Origin: JARRKC01 sp963723965
GTDB taxonomy: Bacteria > Acidobacteriota > UBA6911 > RPQK01 > JAPXNP01
Assembly: GCA_963723965.1 (NCBI GenBank)
Contig: CAVRSV010000001.1
Location: 310,001-374,000 of the forward strand
Reading direction: 5' to 3'
DNA: 64,000 nt
Every line of letters begins with the position of its first letter. Positions within the stretch are counted from its first letter, which is position 1. The position numbers and the translations under genes are program-made. A model generated the notes under the pieces. That model was not told where the DNA came from, did no database searches, and saw only the letters and a list, made by a program, of their open reading frames with translations. Positions 1-8,856 of the stretch are shown in pieces.

Positions 1-578
1 GAGTGCCCTGCAGCAACGTCGAGTCCCTCATCGTGAACCCTGACGACGAAGCGGTGGAGCCGGGCGAAGCGGGTGAACTTCTGATTCGTGGCGGTGTCGT
101 CATGCGCGGCTACTGGGGCAGGCCGGATCTGAACGAGAGAGGCTTCTACCGACGCCCGGTGTTCGGCGGGCACTATGAAGACGTTTTCTACCGGACCGGC
201 GATCTCGTGCAGCAGCAGCCCGACGGTAACCTCAGGTACCTGGGTCGGAAGGACCGCCAGATCAAGACCCGGGGCTATCGGGTCGAACTGGACGAGGTGG
301 AAGTGGCCCTTCTGTCGCACCTCAACGTGGAGGAGGCGGCCGCCTTTCCCGTCTCCGATGGAGAGGGAAGCAACCTGATCGAGGCTGCCGTGACTGCGAA
401 GAACGGCGCCCGGCTGGTGGCTGACGACGTCCTGAATCTTGCCGCCGAGCGGCTACCCTCCTACGCCCTTCCGGTCAAGATCCACGTGTTGGAGTCGTTT
501 CCGCGCACCTCAACGGGCAAGATCGATCGACGGCAACTGCAGTCGTGGGCGGTCAATCCGTCGGGCGCAAGCGTGTGA
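1..578 (+). CDS. AMP-forming acyl/aminoacyl ligase, C-terminal part (5' end outside window)
   Basis: This is the last ~190 residues of an adenylate-forming ligase; the reading frame runs off the left edge. Such enzymes activate a carboxylic acid with ATP and hand it to CoA or a carrier-protein phosphopantetheine. Visible core motifs are YRTGDLV (A7, ATP-binding Asp), LGRKDRQIKTRGYRVEL (hinge/A8) and PRTSTGKID (A10, catalytic Lys). The A8 wording is like that of NRPS-type adenylation domains. A free ACP gene begins 58 bp downstream and a membrane acyltransferase follows, so the ACP is the likely acceptor (inference). A complete ligase of similar type sits next to the second ACP at 20589. The substrate cannot be read because the specificity region is missing. 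Confidence 0.88.
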   Translation, partial: VPCSNVESLIVNPDDEAVEPGEAGELLIRGGVVMRGYWGRPDLNERGFYRRPVFGGHYEDVFYRTGDLVQQQPDGNLRYLGRKDRQIKTRGYRVELDEVEVALLSHLNVEEAAAFPVSDGEGSNLIEAAVTAKNGARLVADDVLNLAAERLPSYALPVKIHVLESFPRTSTGKIDRRQLQSWAVNPSGASV

Positions 579-636
579 CCCGAAACGGGTCGCTCGCGAC
601 CAGCGTCAACTAGGGAAAACTGGAGAAAACAAAGAC

Positions 637-873
637 ATGAATCGGGAAGCTGCGTTACTGGATTTTGTGAAAAGCGAATTGTTGCACGGGCGCAAGTCGG
701 ACCTCAGTCCCACGGAAGACCTGTTGAGCAATGGGATCATCGACTCACTGGGCATCCTTCGGCTGGTCTCTTTCATCGAAGATCAGTTCGGAATCCAGGT
801 CCCGGATGAAGGCGTCGTCTACGAGAATTTCCACAGTGTCCAAGTGCTTGCGAACTACCTCGCGACACTCTGA
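637..873 (+). CDS. acyl carrier protein (free-standing)
   Basis: A 78-residue protein of typical ACP length. The phosphopantetheine attachment Ser lies in GIIDSLGIL, at the start of helix II, and the C-terminal VQVLANYLATL matches ACP helix IV. A phosphopantetheinyl transferase elsewhere would have to activate it. It sits between an adenylating ligase and a membrane acyltransferase, an order reminiscent of the DltA-DltC-DltB logic in which a carrier protein feeds a membrane acyltransferase. A paralogous ACP is at 20315. ATG 637 was chosen because the protein then has full ACP length; the longer open frame upstream overlaps the ligase and has no ACP similarity. Confidence 0.9.
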   Translation: MNREAALLDFVKSELLHGRKSDLSPTEDLLSNGIIDSLGILRLVSFIEDQFGIQVPDEGVVYENFHSVQVLANYLATL

Positions 874-989
874 GGCCGACTCCGGACTGCGGCCTCCGGT
901 ATTGCGCAGGGCCCGTTGATCGCCCTGTCATGCCGCCGGCCGGATTCCGGACGCCTCCTGGATCGGCGTGAGACCGAGAACGCTCAACC

Positions 990-2099
990 ATGGTGAGACG
1001 CCTGCTGCTCCTGAATGGAATCGCGGTGCTGGGCGCCGTGATCAACCATTCCTCGGGGTGGGGTTTCACGGCGATGTTCTGGTGGACGGACCGGTATCTT
1101 CCGGGGCCGACGCCCAATTTCTCCCAACTGGGAAGCATCTCGTATTACGGCCTGCGCCTGCTCGAGCAATCGATCATGTTCTCGATCCCTGCTTTTCTGT
1201 TCGTGTCGGGCTTCTTCATCGCCTTCGCGACGGGACGAGGTCAGGACCGGCCGGGGGGCAAGGTCGTCGGAAGTCGCATCAAGAGCCTTCTGTTTCCTTA
1301 TCTTCTCTGGTCCCTGGCGATCTTTGGCTGGCGAGCATTGGAGGGAACCGTCGACACGCCCACGGGGTACTTCAAACAGCTCCTGTTCGGCGGTGCCGCG
1401 GCGCCGTACTATTACGTCCCCCTTCTCATCCAGTATCTGCTGCTGTCCTTCCTTCTGGTTCCCCTCATCAAGCACCACGGAAAGCTGGTTCTGCTCATCG
1501 TGGGGAGCATTCAGGTGATCGTCCAGCTGGCCCGTTACCCCGTACTCCTGGGCTGGAAGGTCGAGGCCGCAGCCTGGATCGTCCGCTACTCCCCCGGATT
1601 CAGCATTCTGCCCATGATCTTCTGGTTCGCTCTGGGGATCTATGCCGGTTTTCACCTGCCGGCGCTCAAGGGCTGGCTGGAGCACTGGAAACGAATCCTG
1701 CCGGCGATCACCGTCATCCTGGCACTCCTCGCGTTCGCCGAGTGGGAGTTCCTCTTCAAGCTGTCCGGCGCGTCCTGGTTATCGCCCACAGTGACGATCT
1801 TCGATTCGCTGTACTCGGGAGCGTTTATATTGACCTTTCTGGCCTGGGGTTCCATGGCGCTGCCCTTCGATGCGCGGCTCAGCGGGCTGGGGACGAAGTC
1901 CTTCGGCGTGTATCTGATGCACGCACCAGTGCTGGAACTCGGATCCCGGGCCCTCTATCACCTGTCACCCTGGGTCCTGGCCCACCAGGCGGCCTTTCAG
2001 GCGCTGCTGATCGTCATCGGGGTCGCCATTCCCTTGCTGGTGATGGGACTGGTGGACCGATCACCCGTTCGAGCCTACTACTCCTACATCTTCGGCTGA
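990..2099 (+). CDS. membrane acyltransferase, acyltransferase-3 family
   Basis: A 369-residue polytopic membrane protein with about ten hydrophobic segments, typical of the acyltransferase-3 family (PF01757-like) that O-acylates surface glycans. The conserved N-terminal His is H20, in VINHSSGWGF. The Arg that normally precedes it by eleven residues (R-x10-H) is Asn9 here. FLFVSGFFIAF and the C-terminal SFGVYLMHAPVLEL (second conserved His region) are also family-like. It is clearly paralogous to the protein at 19170 (same MVRRLL start, same WGFTAM stretch, same PVRAYYSY end). It follows an ACP gene, so the donor could be an acyl-ACP rather than acyl-CoA (inference). Confidence 0.88.
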   Translation: MVRRLLLLNGIAVLGAVINHSSGWGFTAMFWWTDRYLPGPTPNFSQLGSISYYGLRLLEQSIMFSIPAFLFVSGFFIAFATGRGQDRPGGKVVGSRIKSLLFPYLLWSLAIFGWRALEGTVDTPTGYFKQLLFGGAAAPYYYVPLLIQYLLLSFLLVPLIKHHGKLVLLIVGSIQVIVQLARYPVLLGWKVEAAAWIVRYSPGFSILPMIFWFALGIYAGFHLPALKGWLEHWKRILPAITVILALLAFAEWEFLFKLSGASWLSPTVTIFDSLYSGAFILTFLAWGSMALPFDARLSGLGTKSFGVYLMHAPVLELGSRALYHLSPWVLAHQAAFQALLIVIGVAIPLLVMGLVDRSPVRAYYSYIFG

Positions 2100-2180
2100 T
2101 CTCGATCGAGATCGGAGACCCAGCCAACACCGATCGCTTCGTGACCTCCGGATAGACCTGGACCGTACAAGAGGACATCA

Positions 2181-3182
2181 ATGAGCAAGATTCTCGTTAC
2201 CGGCGGGGCCGGCTTCATCGGCTCCCACCTCGTGGAGGAGTTGATCCATCGTGGACATATCGTGCACGCTCTCGATGATCTGAGCGGCGGATTCCGGGAC
2301 AACCTCCACGAAGACTCCCACTTCATCGAAGGCAGCATCAATGATGTCGAACTGGTGAACCGGATCTTCACGGAGCACCGATTCGACTACGTCTATCACC
2401 TCGCGGCCTATGCTGCGGAGGGGCTGAGCCATTTCATCAAGGGCTTCAATTACCACAACAATCTGATCGGCAGTGTCAACCTGATCAATGCGTCGGTCAA
2501 CACGGGGGTCAAGTGTTTCGTCTTCACCTCCTCCATTGCCGTCTACGGCACGACGGCCGAGCTTCCGATGAACGAGGCGACTCCGGCCGTACCCGAGGAT
2601 TCGTACGGCATCGCCAAACTCGCCGTCGAGCAGGAGCTTCGCATCAGCAAGGAGATGTTCGGACTGGATTACATCGTGTTCCGACCCCACAACGTCTACG
2701 GCGAACGCCAGAACATCGGCGATCGCTATCGCAACGTCGTGGGTATCTTCATGAATCAGATCCTCCAGGAGAAGCCGATGACCGTGTTCGGTGATGGCAC
2801 CCAGTCCCGGGCCTTCAGCTACATCCGGGACCTGACACCGATCATGGCAGACTCGCTGGAGACCCCCGCAGCCTACAACGAGGTGTTCAACATCGGGGCA
2901 GACGAACCCTTCTCCGTCAATGAACTGGCAGAGGCGACCGCCCGGGCCATGGGTGTGGAGCCGAGAATCCGGCACCTGCCCGCGCGCAACGAGGTCATGC
3001 ACGCCTATTCGTCCCATGACAAGGTCCGGCGCTTCTTCCCGGACCGGAGCCGAACGAGCCTCGAAGAGGGGCTTGCCCGGATGGCGGCCTGGGTGCGGGA
3101 TCACGGCTCCCGGCAGAGCAAGGTCTTCGAGAACATCGAACTGATGAAGAACTTTCCCAAGGCCTGGCTCATGCAGGAGTGA
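2181..3182 (+). CDS. NAD-dependent epimerase/dehydratase (extended SDR, sugar nucleotide)
   Basis: A 333-residue extended short-chain dehydrogenase of the UDP-glucose 4-epimerase type. The Rossmann motif GGAGFIG is at residues 8-14, the catalytic pair is Tyr142/Lys146 in SYGIAK, and the preceding FTSSIAVYG holds the conserved Ser/Thr. VFRPHNVYGERQ and FGDGTQSRAFSYI are nucleotide-sugar-binding stretches typical of the family. It probably supplies an epimerised or modified NDP-sugar to the neighbouring glycosyltransferases. The exact reaction (4-epimerase, dehydratase or decarboxylase) cannot be assigned. Length is normal for the family. Confidence 0.9.
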   Translation: MSKILVTGGAGFIGSHLVEELIHRGHIVHALDDLSGGFRDNLHEDSHFIEGSINDVELVNRIFTEHRFDYVYHLAAYAAEGLSHFIKGFNYHNNLIGSVNLINASVNTGVKCFVFTSSIAVYGTTAELPMNEATPAVPEDSYGIAKLAVEQELRISKEMFGLDYIVFRPHNVYGERQNIGDRYRNVVGIFMNQILQEKPMTVFGDGTQSRAFSYIRDLTPIMADSLETPAAYNEVFNIGADEPFSVNELAEATARAMGVEPRIRHLPARNEVMHAYSSHDKVRRFFPDRSRTSLEEGLARMAAWVRDHGSRQSKVFENIELMKNFPKAWLMQE

Positions 3183-3234
3183 TTCGGAAGTCGACGGCGA
3201 TCGGCCGCCTCAGCTCAATCCACGGAAGAATACG

Positions 3235-4161
3235 ATGGCCTCCCCGCAACTACCTCTCGAACTGGGTGAGATTCCGGCACTCGGCACGGCGCGTCCCATT
3301 CGGGATCTCAAGTACTGGCACTGGGGACTCTCGGTTTTCGTTATCGCCTGGACGCTGATCCTGGCGAGCTGCTTCGCCGATCCTCTCGGCCTCGTCAGCC
3401 GCAACTGGCCTCTCGTCGGAGTGGGCTTCATCGCGGCGGTTCTGGGCAATTCCACTGCCGTCGGCGGCGGCTTCGTCTTCATTCCCGTCATGATCCTCGT
3501 CTATCAGTTTCCCTCCGTGGTGGCCCTGAAGGTCGCTCTGGCCAGCCAGTCGGTGGGGATGACCAGCGGAGCGATCGGTTGGCTGGAGAAGCGGGCCGTC
3601 CCGGTCCGAGCCCTCCTGATCGCCATCCCGCCGATGCTGCTGGGCAGCACCGTGAGTTCCCTGCTGATTGGGCCGAATCCGCTTCTGATCAAGGGTCTGT
3701 TCGGCCCGGCTTCGATCTTCCTGGGAGTGGTGACCCTCCTGTTCTTGAGGCGAAGGCAGGGCAAGGACGAGCTTCCCGGGAAGGCCTACCTTCCGCTGAT
3801 TCTCTTCTCCTTCGTGGGCGGTACCCTGACGGGCTGGATCGCGATCGGGGAAGGGGAGGTGATCGCGGCCTTTCTGATGCTTGGATACGGACTGCGTGCG
3901 GAACGGGGCATCGGCATGGGAGTGGTTCTGCTGTCCGTCAATTCGATCTATCTTGCAATCATCCATCAGTCCTTCCTCGGCGGCATCCCCTGGGATATCG
4001 CCATGTTCACGGCTCTGGGCTGTGTCTTCGGCGGCCGCCTGGGACCCTACGTCAGCAAGTGGTTGGGGCCGCAACGCCTCAAGATTGCATTCGCCTGCAT
4101 CGCGATGGCGGACGGTTTGGTGTTCGTGCTCCAGTTCCTGTTTTCTGGACCGTTGACATGA
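3235..4161 (+). CDS. sulfite exporter TauE/SafE-family membrane protein
   Basis: A 308-residue protein with about eight hydrophobic segments and the two internal Gly/Pro-rich repeats of the TauE/SafE family: GNSTAVGGGFVFIPVMIL near residue 80, and a second one with GWIAIGEGEVIAAFLML. Members export sulfur-containing organic anions such as sulfite or sulfoacetate; several have no known substrate. The gene lies in a locus with two sulfotransferases, so a role in sulfur-anion balance is plausible but inferred. Its stop overlaps the next start in an ATGA arrangement, suggesting translational coupling to the secreted SGNH-like protein. Confidence 0.88.
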   Translation: MASPQLPLELGEIPALGTARPIRDLKYWHWGLSVFVIAWTLILASCFADPLGLVSRNWPLVGVGFIAAVLGNSTAVGGGFVFIPVMILVYQFPSVVALKVALASQSVGMTSGAIGWLEKRAVPVRALLIAIPPMLLGSTVSSLLIGPNPLLIKGLFGPASIFLGVVTLLFLRRRQGKDELPGKAYLPLILFSFVGGTLTGWIAIGEGEVIAAFLMLGYGLRAERGIGMGVVLLSVNSIYLAIIHQSFLGGIPWDIAMFTALGCVFGGRLGPYVSKWLGPQRLKIAFACIAMADGLVFVLQFLFSGPLT

Positions 4162-5294
4162 GAAGAACCGCAATTGAAACGACTCGTGGAGAGGGGCCCG
4201 GGTCCACACCGCCGCCGGAAAGGCTCGTGGCTGCATGCCCACCGCTCTCGAAAGTCAAGGGGAGGCTGCCGCACATTCTGGTGATCGCTCTTCTGATCTG
4301 GGCCTGGACGGGTCTGGCTTGCGCGCGGGGATTCGTCGTCGACCACTCGTCGATCAGCCTGTTCGAACGCATACCGGAGCGGTATCTCGAAGCGGCTCGA
4401 AATCTGCGCGTTCTCTTCATGGATCGATCCGTCGGCGTCAACACGAACGATGCGCTCAACTGCTTCACGGTGGGAAGATACGGTGCTGCCCCGGTTGTCT
4501 GCCGGCGCGACTACCGCGAGTTGGCAGGAGCCTGGCAGATGATGACGCGCACCGATGAGGACCTCTCGAGGGGCCTGGTGCCGCCCGCGATCCGGTTCAC
4601 ACCCGATCCCCGGCGATACGATCGCAGCAACTGGCGTTTCTTCATCTTCGCCGGGCCCTGGACCCGGATGATGGAAGACTTCGTGGGCGGGTTGCACGAG
4701 GGATCGATTCCGGCGAAGGTCCATCCGGGCGGAGAGTCGATTCGAATCGATCCGATGGACTTCGACGTCCTTTCCTTTCAGTTCGGATACCTCAACCTGA
4801 TGGAGGGCAGTCGAATTGCTGAACTCTTCACCCATCGGCCCGGAGAGTACGATGATTTCTACGATCTCGAGCGAGAGGTGAAAGATCGGTTGGCCACGGC
4901 CACGCCACCGAGAGTTTTCGTCTACTGGACCACCAATCTGGCTCGAGCCATCGGCAGTGAGGTCTCGACGGAGTTCAACCGCAAGATGCGGCAGTGGTCC
5001 GCCGAAAACGATGAGATCCTCTTCGACTTCGCCGACATCCAGAGCCATGACATGAAAGGGGATCCATGCTTCGACAACCGCGACGGGGTTCCCTATACCA
5101 CCCCCAGCGGCAACAAGAGCGAGAACCACCCGGACGACGGCCAGAGCCTGCCGGCGATCTGCCAGGAAGACACCATCGAAACCGACGGGGGCCATCTGGC
5201 GACGGCTCAGGGGACGGTCAGTGTCGCCAAGGGACTCTGGGTACTGGTGGCGCGGATTGCGGGATGGGATCCGGAAAATGGCTCAAATCCTTGA
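4158..5294 (+). CDS. secreted SGNH-like hydrolase/acyltransferase-type protein
   Basis: A 378-residue protein with a hydrophobic segment near residues 38-55 (signal peptide or anchor after a long basic N-terminus). I read two SGNH-like blocks: LRVLFMDRSVG with Ser91 in the place of the GDS nucleophile, and a C-terminal D343-G-G-H346 in the place of the DxxH dyad. Four or more Cys and the stretch CFDNRDGVPYTTPSGN are shared with the clear paralogue at 17948. Unlike that paralogue it lacks the PPTNLRVT tail and ends in GSNP. ATG 4158 overlaps the upstream stop by 4 bp. The fold assignment is tentative; a DltD-like or glycan-ester hydrolase role near acyltransferases would fit. Confidence 0.72.
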   Translation: MRRTAIETTRGEGPGSTPPPERLVAACPPLSKVKGRLPHILVIALLIWAWTGLACARGFVVDHSSISLFERIPERYLEAARNLRVLFMDRSVGVNTNDALNCFTVGRYGAAPVVCRRDYRELAGAWQMMTRTDEDLSRGLVPPAIRFTPDPRRYDRSNWRFFIFAGPWTRMMEDFVGGLHEGSIPAKVHPGGESIRIDPMDFDVLSFQFGYLNLMEGSRIAELFTHRPGEYDDFYDLEREVKDRLATATPPRVFVYWTTNLARAIGSEVSTEFNRKMRQWSAENDEILFDFADIQSHDMKGDPCFDNRDGVPYTTPSGNKSENHPDDGQSLPAICQEDTIETDGGHLATAQGTVSVAKGLWVLVARIAGWDPENGSNP

Positions 5295-5313
5295 GGAAGG
5301 GCGGGGTGCACGC

Positions 5314-6936
5314 ATGCTCCGCGGGGGAGCCTGGACGATCGGGTCGGCTCGCCGGTCCGGGCCGTGGGGGCGCGTCGTGAGCCACTTCCGCTCCGCTCCT
5401 GCCGATCTGGCGGCGGGCCTGTTGCTGCTGGCCGCAATCTGCCTCGTGCTCGTCGTGACTCCCCACGGAATCGGGTTGTCGCCGGACTCGCTCACCTATG
5501 TCGGTGCGGCGAACAACCTCGATGCAGGTCTCGGGTTTTCAGTGCCGCCCGCCAACGAGCCGATCGCTCATCTGGCGCCTCTGTATTCCGGTCTCCTCGC
5601 CCTGCTCGGCCTCGCAGGAGGCGGGCCTCTGGAGGCGGCGCGCTGGGTGGCGGCCCTGTGCTTTGGTTTGAACGTCCTCCTGGTCTACCTCCTGGCCGCC
5701 CGAGTCTTGGCGGACTCCGGGGTTGGCTCCTCGTGGATTCCAGTCGCTGCCGCGGGTCTGGTGCTGACGGCCCCAGTCATGTGGCAGATCCATCTGATGG
5801 CCTGGACCGAGCCTGTGTTCATCTGCGCGAGTCTCTGCGCCTTGTGGCTGTTGTCCTCCTATCTCGGAGGCCGCGAAATGAAATGGCTGGTCCTGGCGGC
5901 GGCTATGGCGGCCGTCACCATCGCTACCCGCTATGCCGGACTTTCCCTTTGGGCGGGTCTCGCGGGCAGCCTCGTTCTCTTCCAGCGCAGGTCGAAAGTC
6001 AGAGCCGTGGCCGATGCGGCCCTTTTCTCGGTGATCTCCCTGGCTCCTTTTGGGCTGTGGTCGCTGAGGAATCTGTGGATTGCCGGTACGGCCACCAACC
6101 GGTCGATCGGTCTCCACCCGATCAGCGGCGAACGCGCGCGCGAGGGTCTGTCGACAGTGGCCTCCTGGCTGCTGATCCCCGACCAGTGGGACGGCTGGAT
6201 CAAGCTGTCGGCCCTGGCGATTCCCGGAATCCTCATCGTGGCCGGGAGTCTCCTGTGGAGTTCAGGGCGAGCGCATTCCGGGCGGCGGGACGTTCCAGAG
6301 TTCGTGGTTCCGCCCCTGGTCAAGACTGCGGTGCTCACGGCCGTCGTCTACATGGCGTTTCTGGTGGCTTCGATCTCGTTCGCCGACGACAACACCCCGC
6401 TCGACCAGAGGATCCTCTCCCCGCTGTTCGTTCTGCTGCTCATTCCCCTGGTCTACGGGATCGTGGCGTGGGGGGTGGGCCTGCGATGGAATCGACGGGT
6501 GAGACTGGGAATCCTCGCCCTGGTCGGTCTCTTCAGCCTCCTCCAGTTCGGTGTCGCCTATCCCATACTCCGCGACTCCCGTGCCAAGGGGGTGGGCTTC
6601 AGCAACGTGCGTTGGCGGGAACCGGGCCTGATGCGGGCGCTTCGGGAGATTCCGGCGGGCAAGGTCATCTACTCGAATTCCCCGGACGCGCTGTTCTTTC
6701 TCTCGGGAAGAGCGGCCAGGAAGCTCCCCGTTCCCTTCGTCGCCATGACCCGGTCCGTCAACGAGCGCTTCCGCGACCAAGTCGCCCAGGTGGACAGCGA
6801 TTTGGCCGCGGGCGGGCTGCTGGTGGTCCTCGATGTGGGTCCGTCACAGGCTACCCGGCAGGCCGACGCGCGGGTGCGGGAACTCCAGTTGACTCCACGC
6901 CGGACCTTTCCGAATGGGGTTATCTATTCGCGATGA
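5314..6936 (+). CDS. GT39/ArnT-like polytopic glycosyltransferase
   Basis: A 540-residue membrane protein with about 11-12 hydrophobic segments. The first periplasmic loop carries LSPDSLTYVGAANNL, where the Asp and Tyr resemble the catalytic acidic loop of GT-C enzymes that use polyprenyl-phosphate sugars (PMT/ArnT group). A C-terminal soluble tail contains YSNSPDALFFLSGRAARKLP. Most likely it transfers a lipid-linked sugar to a glycan or lipid on the periplasmic side. ATG 5314 is preceded by GAGGAAGG; ATG 5278, overlapping the previous gene, is an alternative. The assignment rests on topology and one loop, so the substrate is open. Confidence 0.75.
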   Translation: MLRGGAWTIGSARRSGPWGRVVSHFRSAPADLAAGLLLLAAICLVLVVTPHGIGLSPDSLTYVGAANNLDAGLGFSVPPANEPIAHLAPLYSGLLALLGLAGGGPLEAARWVAALCFGLNVLLVYLLAARVLADSGVGSSWIPVAAAGLVLTAPVMWQIHLMAWTEPVFICASLCALWLLSSYLGGREMKWLVLAAAMAAVTIATRYAGLSLWAGLAGSLVLFQRRSKVRAVADAALFSVISLAPFGLWSLRNLWIAGTATNRSIGLHPISGERAREGLSTVASWLLIPDQWDGWIKLSALAIPGILIVAGSLLWSSGRAHSGRRDVPEFVVPPLVKTAVLTAVVYMAFLVASISFADDNTPLDQRILSPLFVLLLIPLVYGIVAWGVGLRWNRRVRLGILALVGLFSLLQFGVAYPILRDSRAKGVGFSNVRWREPGLMRALREIPAGKVIYSNSPDALFFLSGRAARKLPVPFVAMTRSVNERFRDQVAQVDSDLAAGGLLVVLDVGPSQATRQADARVRELQLTPRRTFPNGVIYSR

Positions 6937-6963
6937 CGACGATTTCTTCAGAGGATGCAGTCG

Positions 6964-8127
6964 ATGGCCCTCGTTAGTGTGGTCATCCCGGCCTTCAATC
7001 AGAGCCGGTTTCTGGAAGAGGCCGTTCGAAGCGTCTTCGATCAGACCCTCGATGATTTCGAGATCATCGTGGTCGACGACGGTTCAACGGATGACACGGC
7101 CCAGCGCGCGGCCGCCATCCGCGATCCGCGCTTCCGCTATGTCTACCAGGAGAATCAGGGACTCTCAGCCGCCCGCAACACGGGCATTCGGGCCTCTCAG
7201 TCCAGGTATCTGTCGTTCCTCGATTCCGATGATCTGTTCGAGCCCAATAAACTCGAACTCCTGGTCCGGGCCCTGGAAGACCAGCCGGCGGCGGGACTTG
7301 CCGCCGGGCAGGCCGTGCCCATCGACAGCTCTGGCAATCCGGTGGGGCGGATGTTCGAAACACCCCCGTCCGACGACCCTGCCGAGTTGCTCCTCGGAAA
7401 CCCTTTGCACGTCGGTAGCGTCCTGTTACGCAAGGAGTGGCAGGAGCGGGTCGGGTTCTTCGACGAAACCTTGCGGTCCTATGAAGACTGGGACATGTGG
7501 CTGCGTCTGGCTTGCGCAGGCTGCAGATTCGTCTGGATCCCCCAGCCCGTCTCGCGCTACCGGTTCCACCGGGAACAGATGACCCGGATCGGCACTCAAA
7601 TGACCACCGCGACCTTTGCAGCCCTGGACAAGTTCTTCGCCCGGCCGGAGATTCCGCCGTCGTGCATGTCGGTTCGGGATGTTGCCTACAGCCGGGCCCA
7701 CCTGCGCGCTGCCGCCCAGGCCTGGCTGGCCGGCGACGTCACGCAGGGGGCAGACCACCTGTGCCGCGCGATCGGACTGAATCCCTCGCTGGCCGCCGAT
7801 GGAGCGCGGGAACTGGCCCGCCACTTTCGGTCCTGGACCGAATTGCCCAAGGTCGGCGAGCCGCTGGAGTTCCTCGAGGAAATCTACGCCCATCTTCCGT
7901 CCGAGCTTTCGAGCCTGGCCGCCCGCCGCCGGACTGAGCTGGCTCGAGCCGCCCTGGATTTCGCCCATCGGTCCCGCGCCGCCGGGGATCTGCGCCGGGC
8001 GGAGAAATTCGCCTGGAAGGCCGTCGGGTATCAGCCCTCCCTGTTGGCGGACCGCGGGCTCGTGTCCCTGCTGGGTCGGAGCTTTCTCCACAGATTCAAA
8101 AGTGAGGCGGTTACCGCATGCGATTGA
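6964..8127 (+). CDS. family 2 glycosyltransferase
   Basis: A 387-residue protein with a GT-A fold at the N-terminus. It shows LVSVVIPAFNQ, IIVVDDGSTDDT (nucleotide-binding Asp), the AARNTGI stretch and the metal-binding FLDSDD. SYEDWDMWLRL is the acceptor/catalytic region. Residues ~220-387 form a helical C-terminal extension rich in Ala/Arg, without recognised motifs. It transfers a sugar from an NDP-sugar to a growing glycan on the cytoplasmic side. ATG 6964 is preferred over ATG 6955 because GAGG lies 9 bp before it but directly abuts 6955. Its last 10 bp overlap the sulfotransferase start. Confidence 0.9.
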   Translation: MALVSVVIPAFNQSRFLEEAVRSVFDQTLDDFEIIVVDDGSTDDTAQRAAAIRDPRFRYVYQENQGLSAARNTGIRASQSRYLSFLDSDDLFEPNKLELLVRALEDQPAAGLAAGQAVPIDSSGNPVGRMFETPPSDDPAELLLGNPLHVGSVLLRKEWQERVGFFDETLRSYEDWDMWLRLACAGCRFVWIPQPVSRYRFHREQMTRIGTQMTTATFAALDKFFARPEIPPSCMSVRDVAYSRAHLRAAAQAWLAGDVTQGADHLCRAIGLNPSLAADGARELARHFRSWTELPKVGEPLEFLEEIYAHLPSELSSLAARRRTELARAALDFAHRSRAAGDLRRAEKFAWKAVGYQPSLLADRGLVSLLGRSFLHRFKSEAVTACD

Positions 8128-8849
8128 TGTACTTCCCTCCCCAGGTGACCCGGTTCGTCATTCTCTTCGTAGAGCGCTCCGGAAGCACCTATCTCGCGAC
8201 ATCTCTGGCCTCGCATCCCCAAATCGAGGCCCGCAGGGAAGAGTTCGCCCATCTGCGCCAGCGCGGGGAGGACGGTGCCGCCCAGCTGGAGTGGGCCCGC
8301 GCGTTCTGGACACCTCCGCTGCTGAGCCGTGAGAAGGCCCGTGGGTTCAAGTCGAAGATCGAGGACATCCTCGACCCCGCCGGTTTCGGTCGACTGCTGC
8401 GAAAGAACCGGGTCCGGGTGATCCAGTTGCAGCGCCGCAATCTGATCAAGGCCGTGGTCTCGACGATCAACGCCCGGCGTCTGTACGAAGCGTCGGGCAA
8501 CTGGAACCTGCTGCGCGAGTCGGATCGACTCCCCGCCTTCGAAGCCGATCCCGCCGAATTCTCTCACCTCCTGGACGAGCGCATCCGGTGGGACCAGGAG
8601 CTCGAGAGCTATGTCGGGGCCCTGGAACTGCCGCGACTCCAACTCTTCTACGAGGACCTTCTCTTGGGGGAAAGGCAGTTTCTCGGTCGGATCTTCGACT
8701 TTCTCGGCGTCCCCACCCGCGAAGTGCAAGGAAAGACTTTCAAGAGCACGAAGGATGACCTGCGGGAAGTCCTGCTCAATTTCGATGATTTGCGCGACCA
8801 GTACGCGGGTACTCCCTACCACTCCATGTTCAGTGAGGTGATTGCGTAA
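8118..8849 (+). CDS. sulfotransferase (PAPS-dependent, Stf0/NodH-like)
   Basis: A 243-residue protein that begins with VILFVERSGSTYLATSLASHP, matching the 5'-phosphosulfate-binding loop of PAPS sulfotransferases (SGST, residues ~20-23). The central VIQLQRRNLIKAVVS fits the 3'-phosphate-binding Arg/Ser region, and YEDLLL is the usual late motif before the C-terminal helix. Short Stf0/NodH-like enzymes of this size sulfate sugars of surface glycans and glycolipids. It sits between a GT2 and a GT4 gene, so an oligosaccharide acceptor is likely (inference). GAGG about 12 bp upstream of ATG 8118 supports the start. Confidence 0.87.
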   Translation: MRLMYFPPQVTRFVILFVERSGSTYLATSLASHPQIEARREEFAHLRQRGEDGAAQLEWARAFWTPPLLSREKARGFKSKIEDILDPAGFGRLLRKNRVRVIQLQRRNLIKAVVSTINARRLYEASGNWNLLRESDRLPAFEADPAEFSHLLDERIRWDQELESYVGALELPRLQLFYEDLLLGERQFLGRIFDFLGVPTREVQGKTFKSTKDDLREVLLNFDDLRDQYAGTPYHSMFSEVIA

Positions 8850-8856
8850 GCGGCAC

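Noticed and set aside
968..2155. 395-codon open frame overlapping the first acyltransferase
   Set aside because: It is an overlapping frame of a high-GC gene; the translation is Arg/Gly/Pro-rich without hydrophobic pattern, unlike the acyltransferase in the other frame.
5364..6977. 537-codon open frame overlapping the GT39-like gene
   Set aside because: No membrane pattern and low-complexity Arg/Gly/Pro content; it is the frame-shifted shadow of the real polytopic protein.
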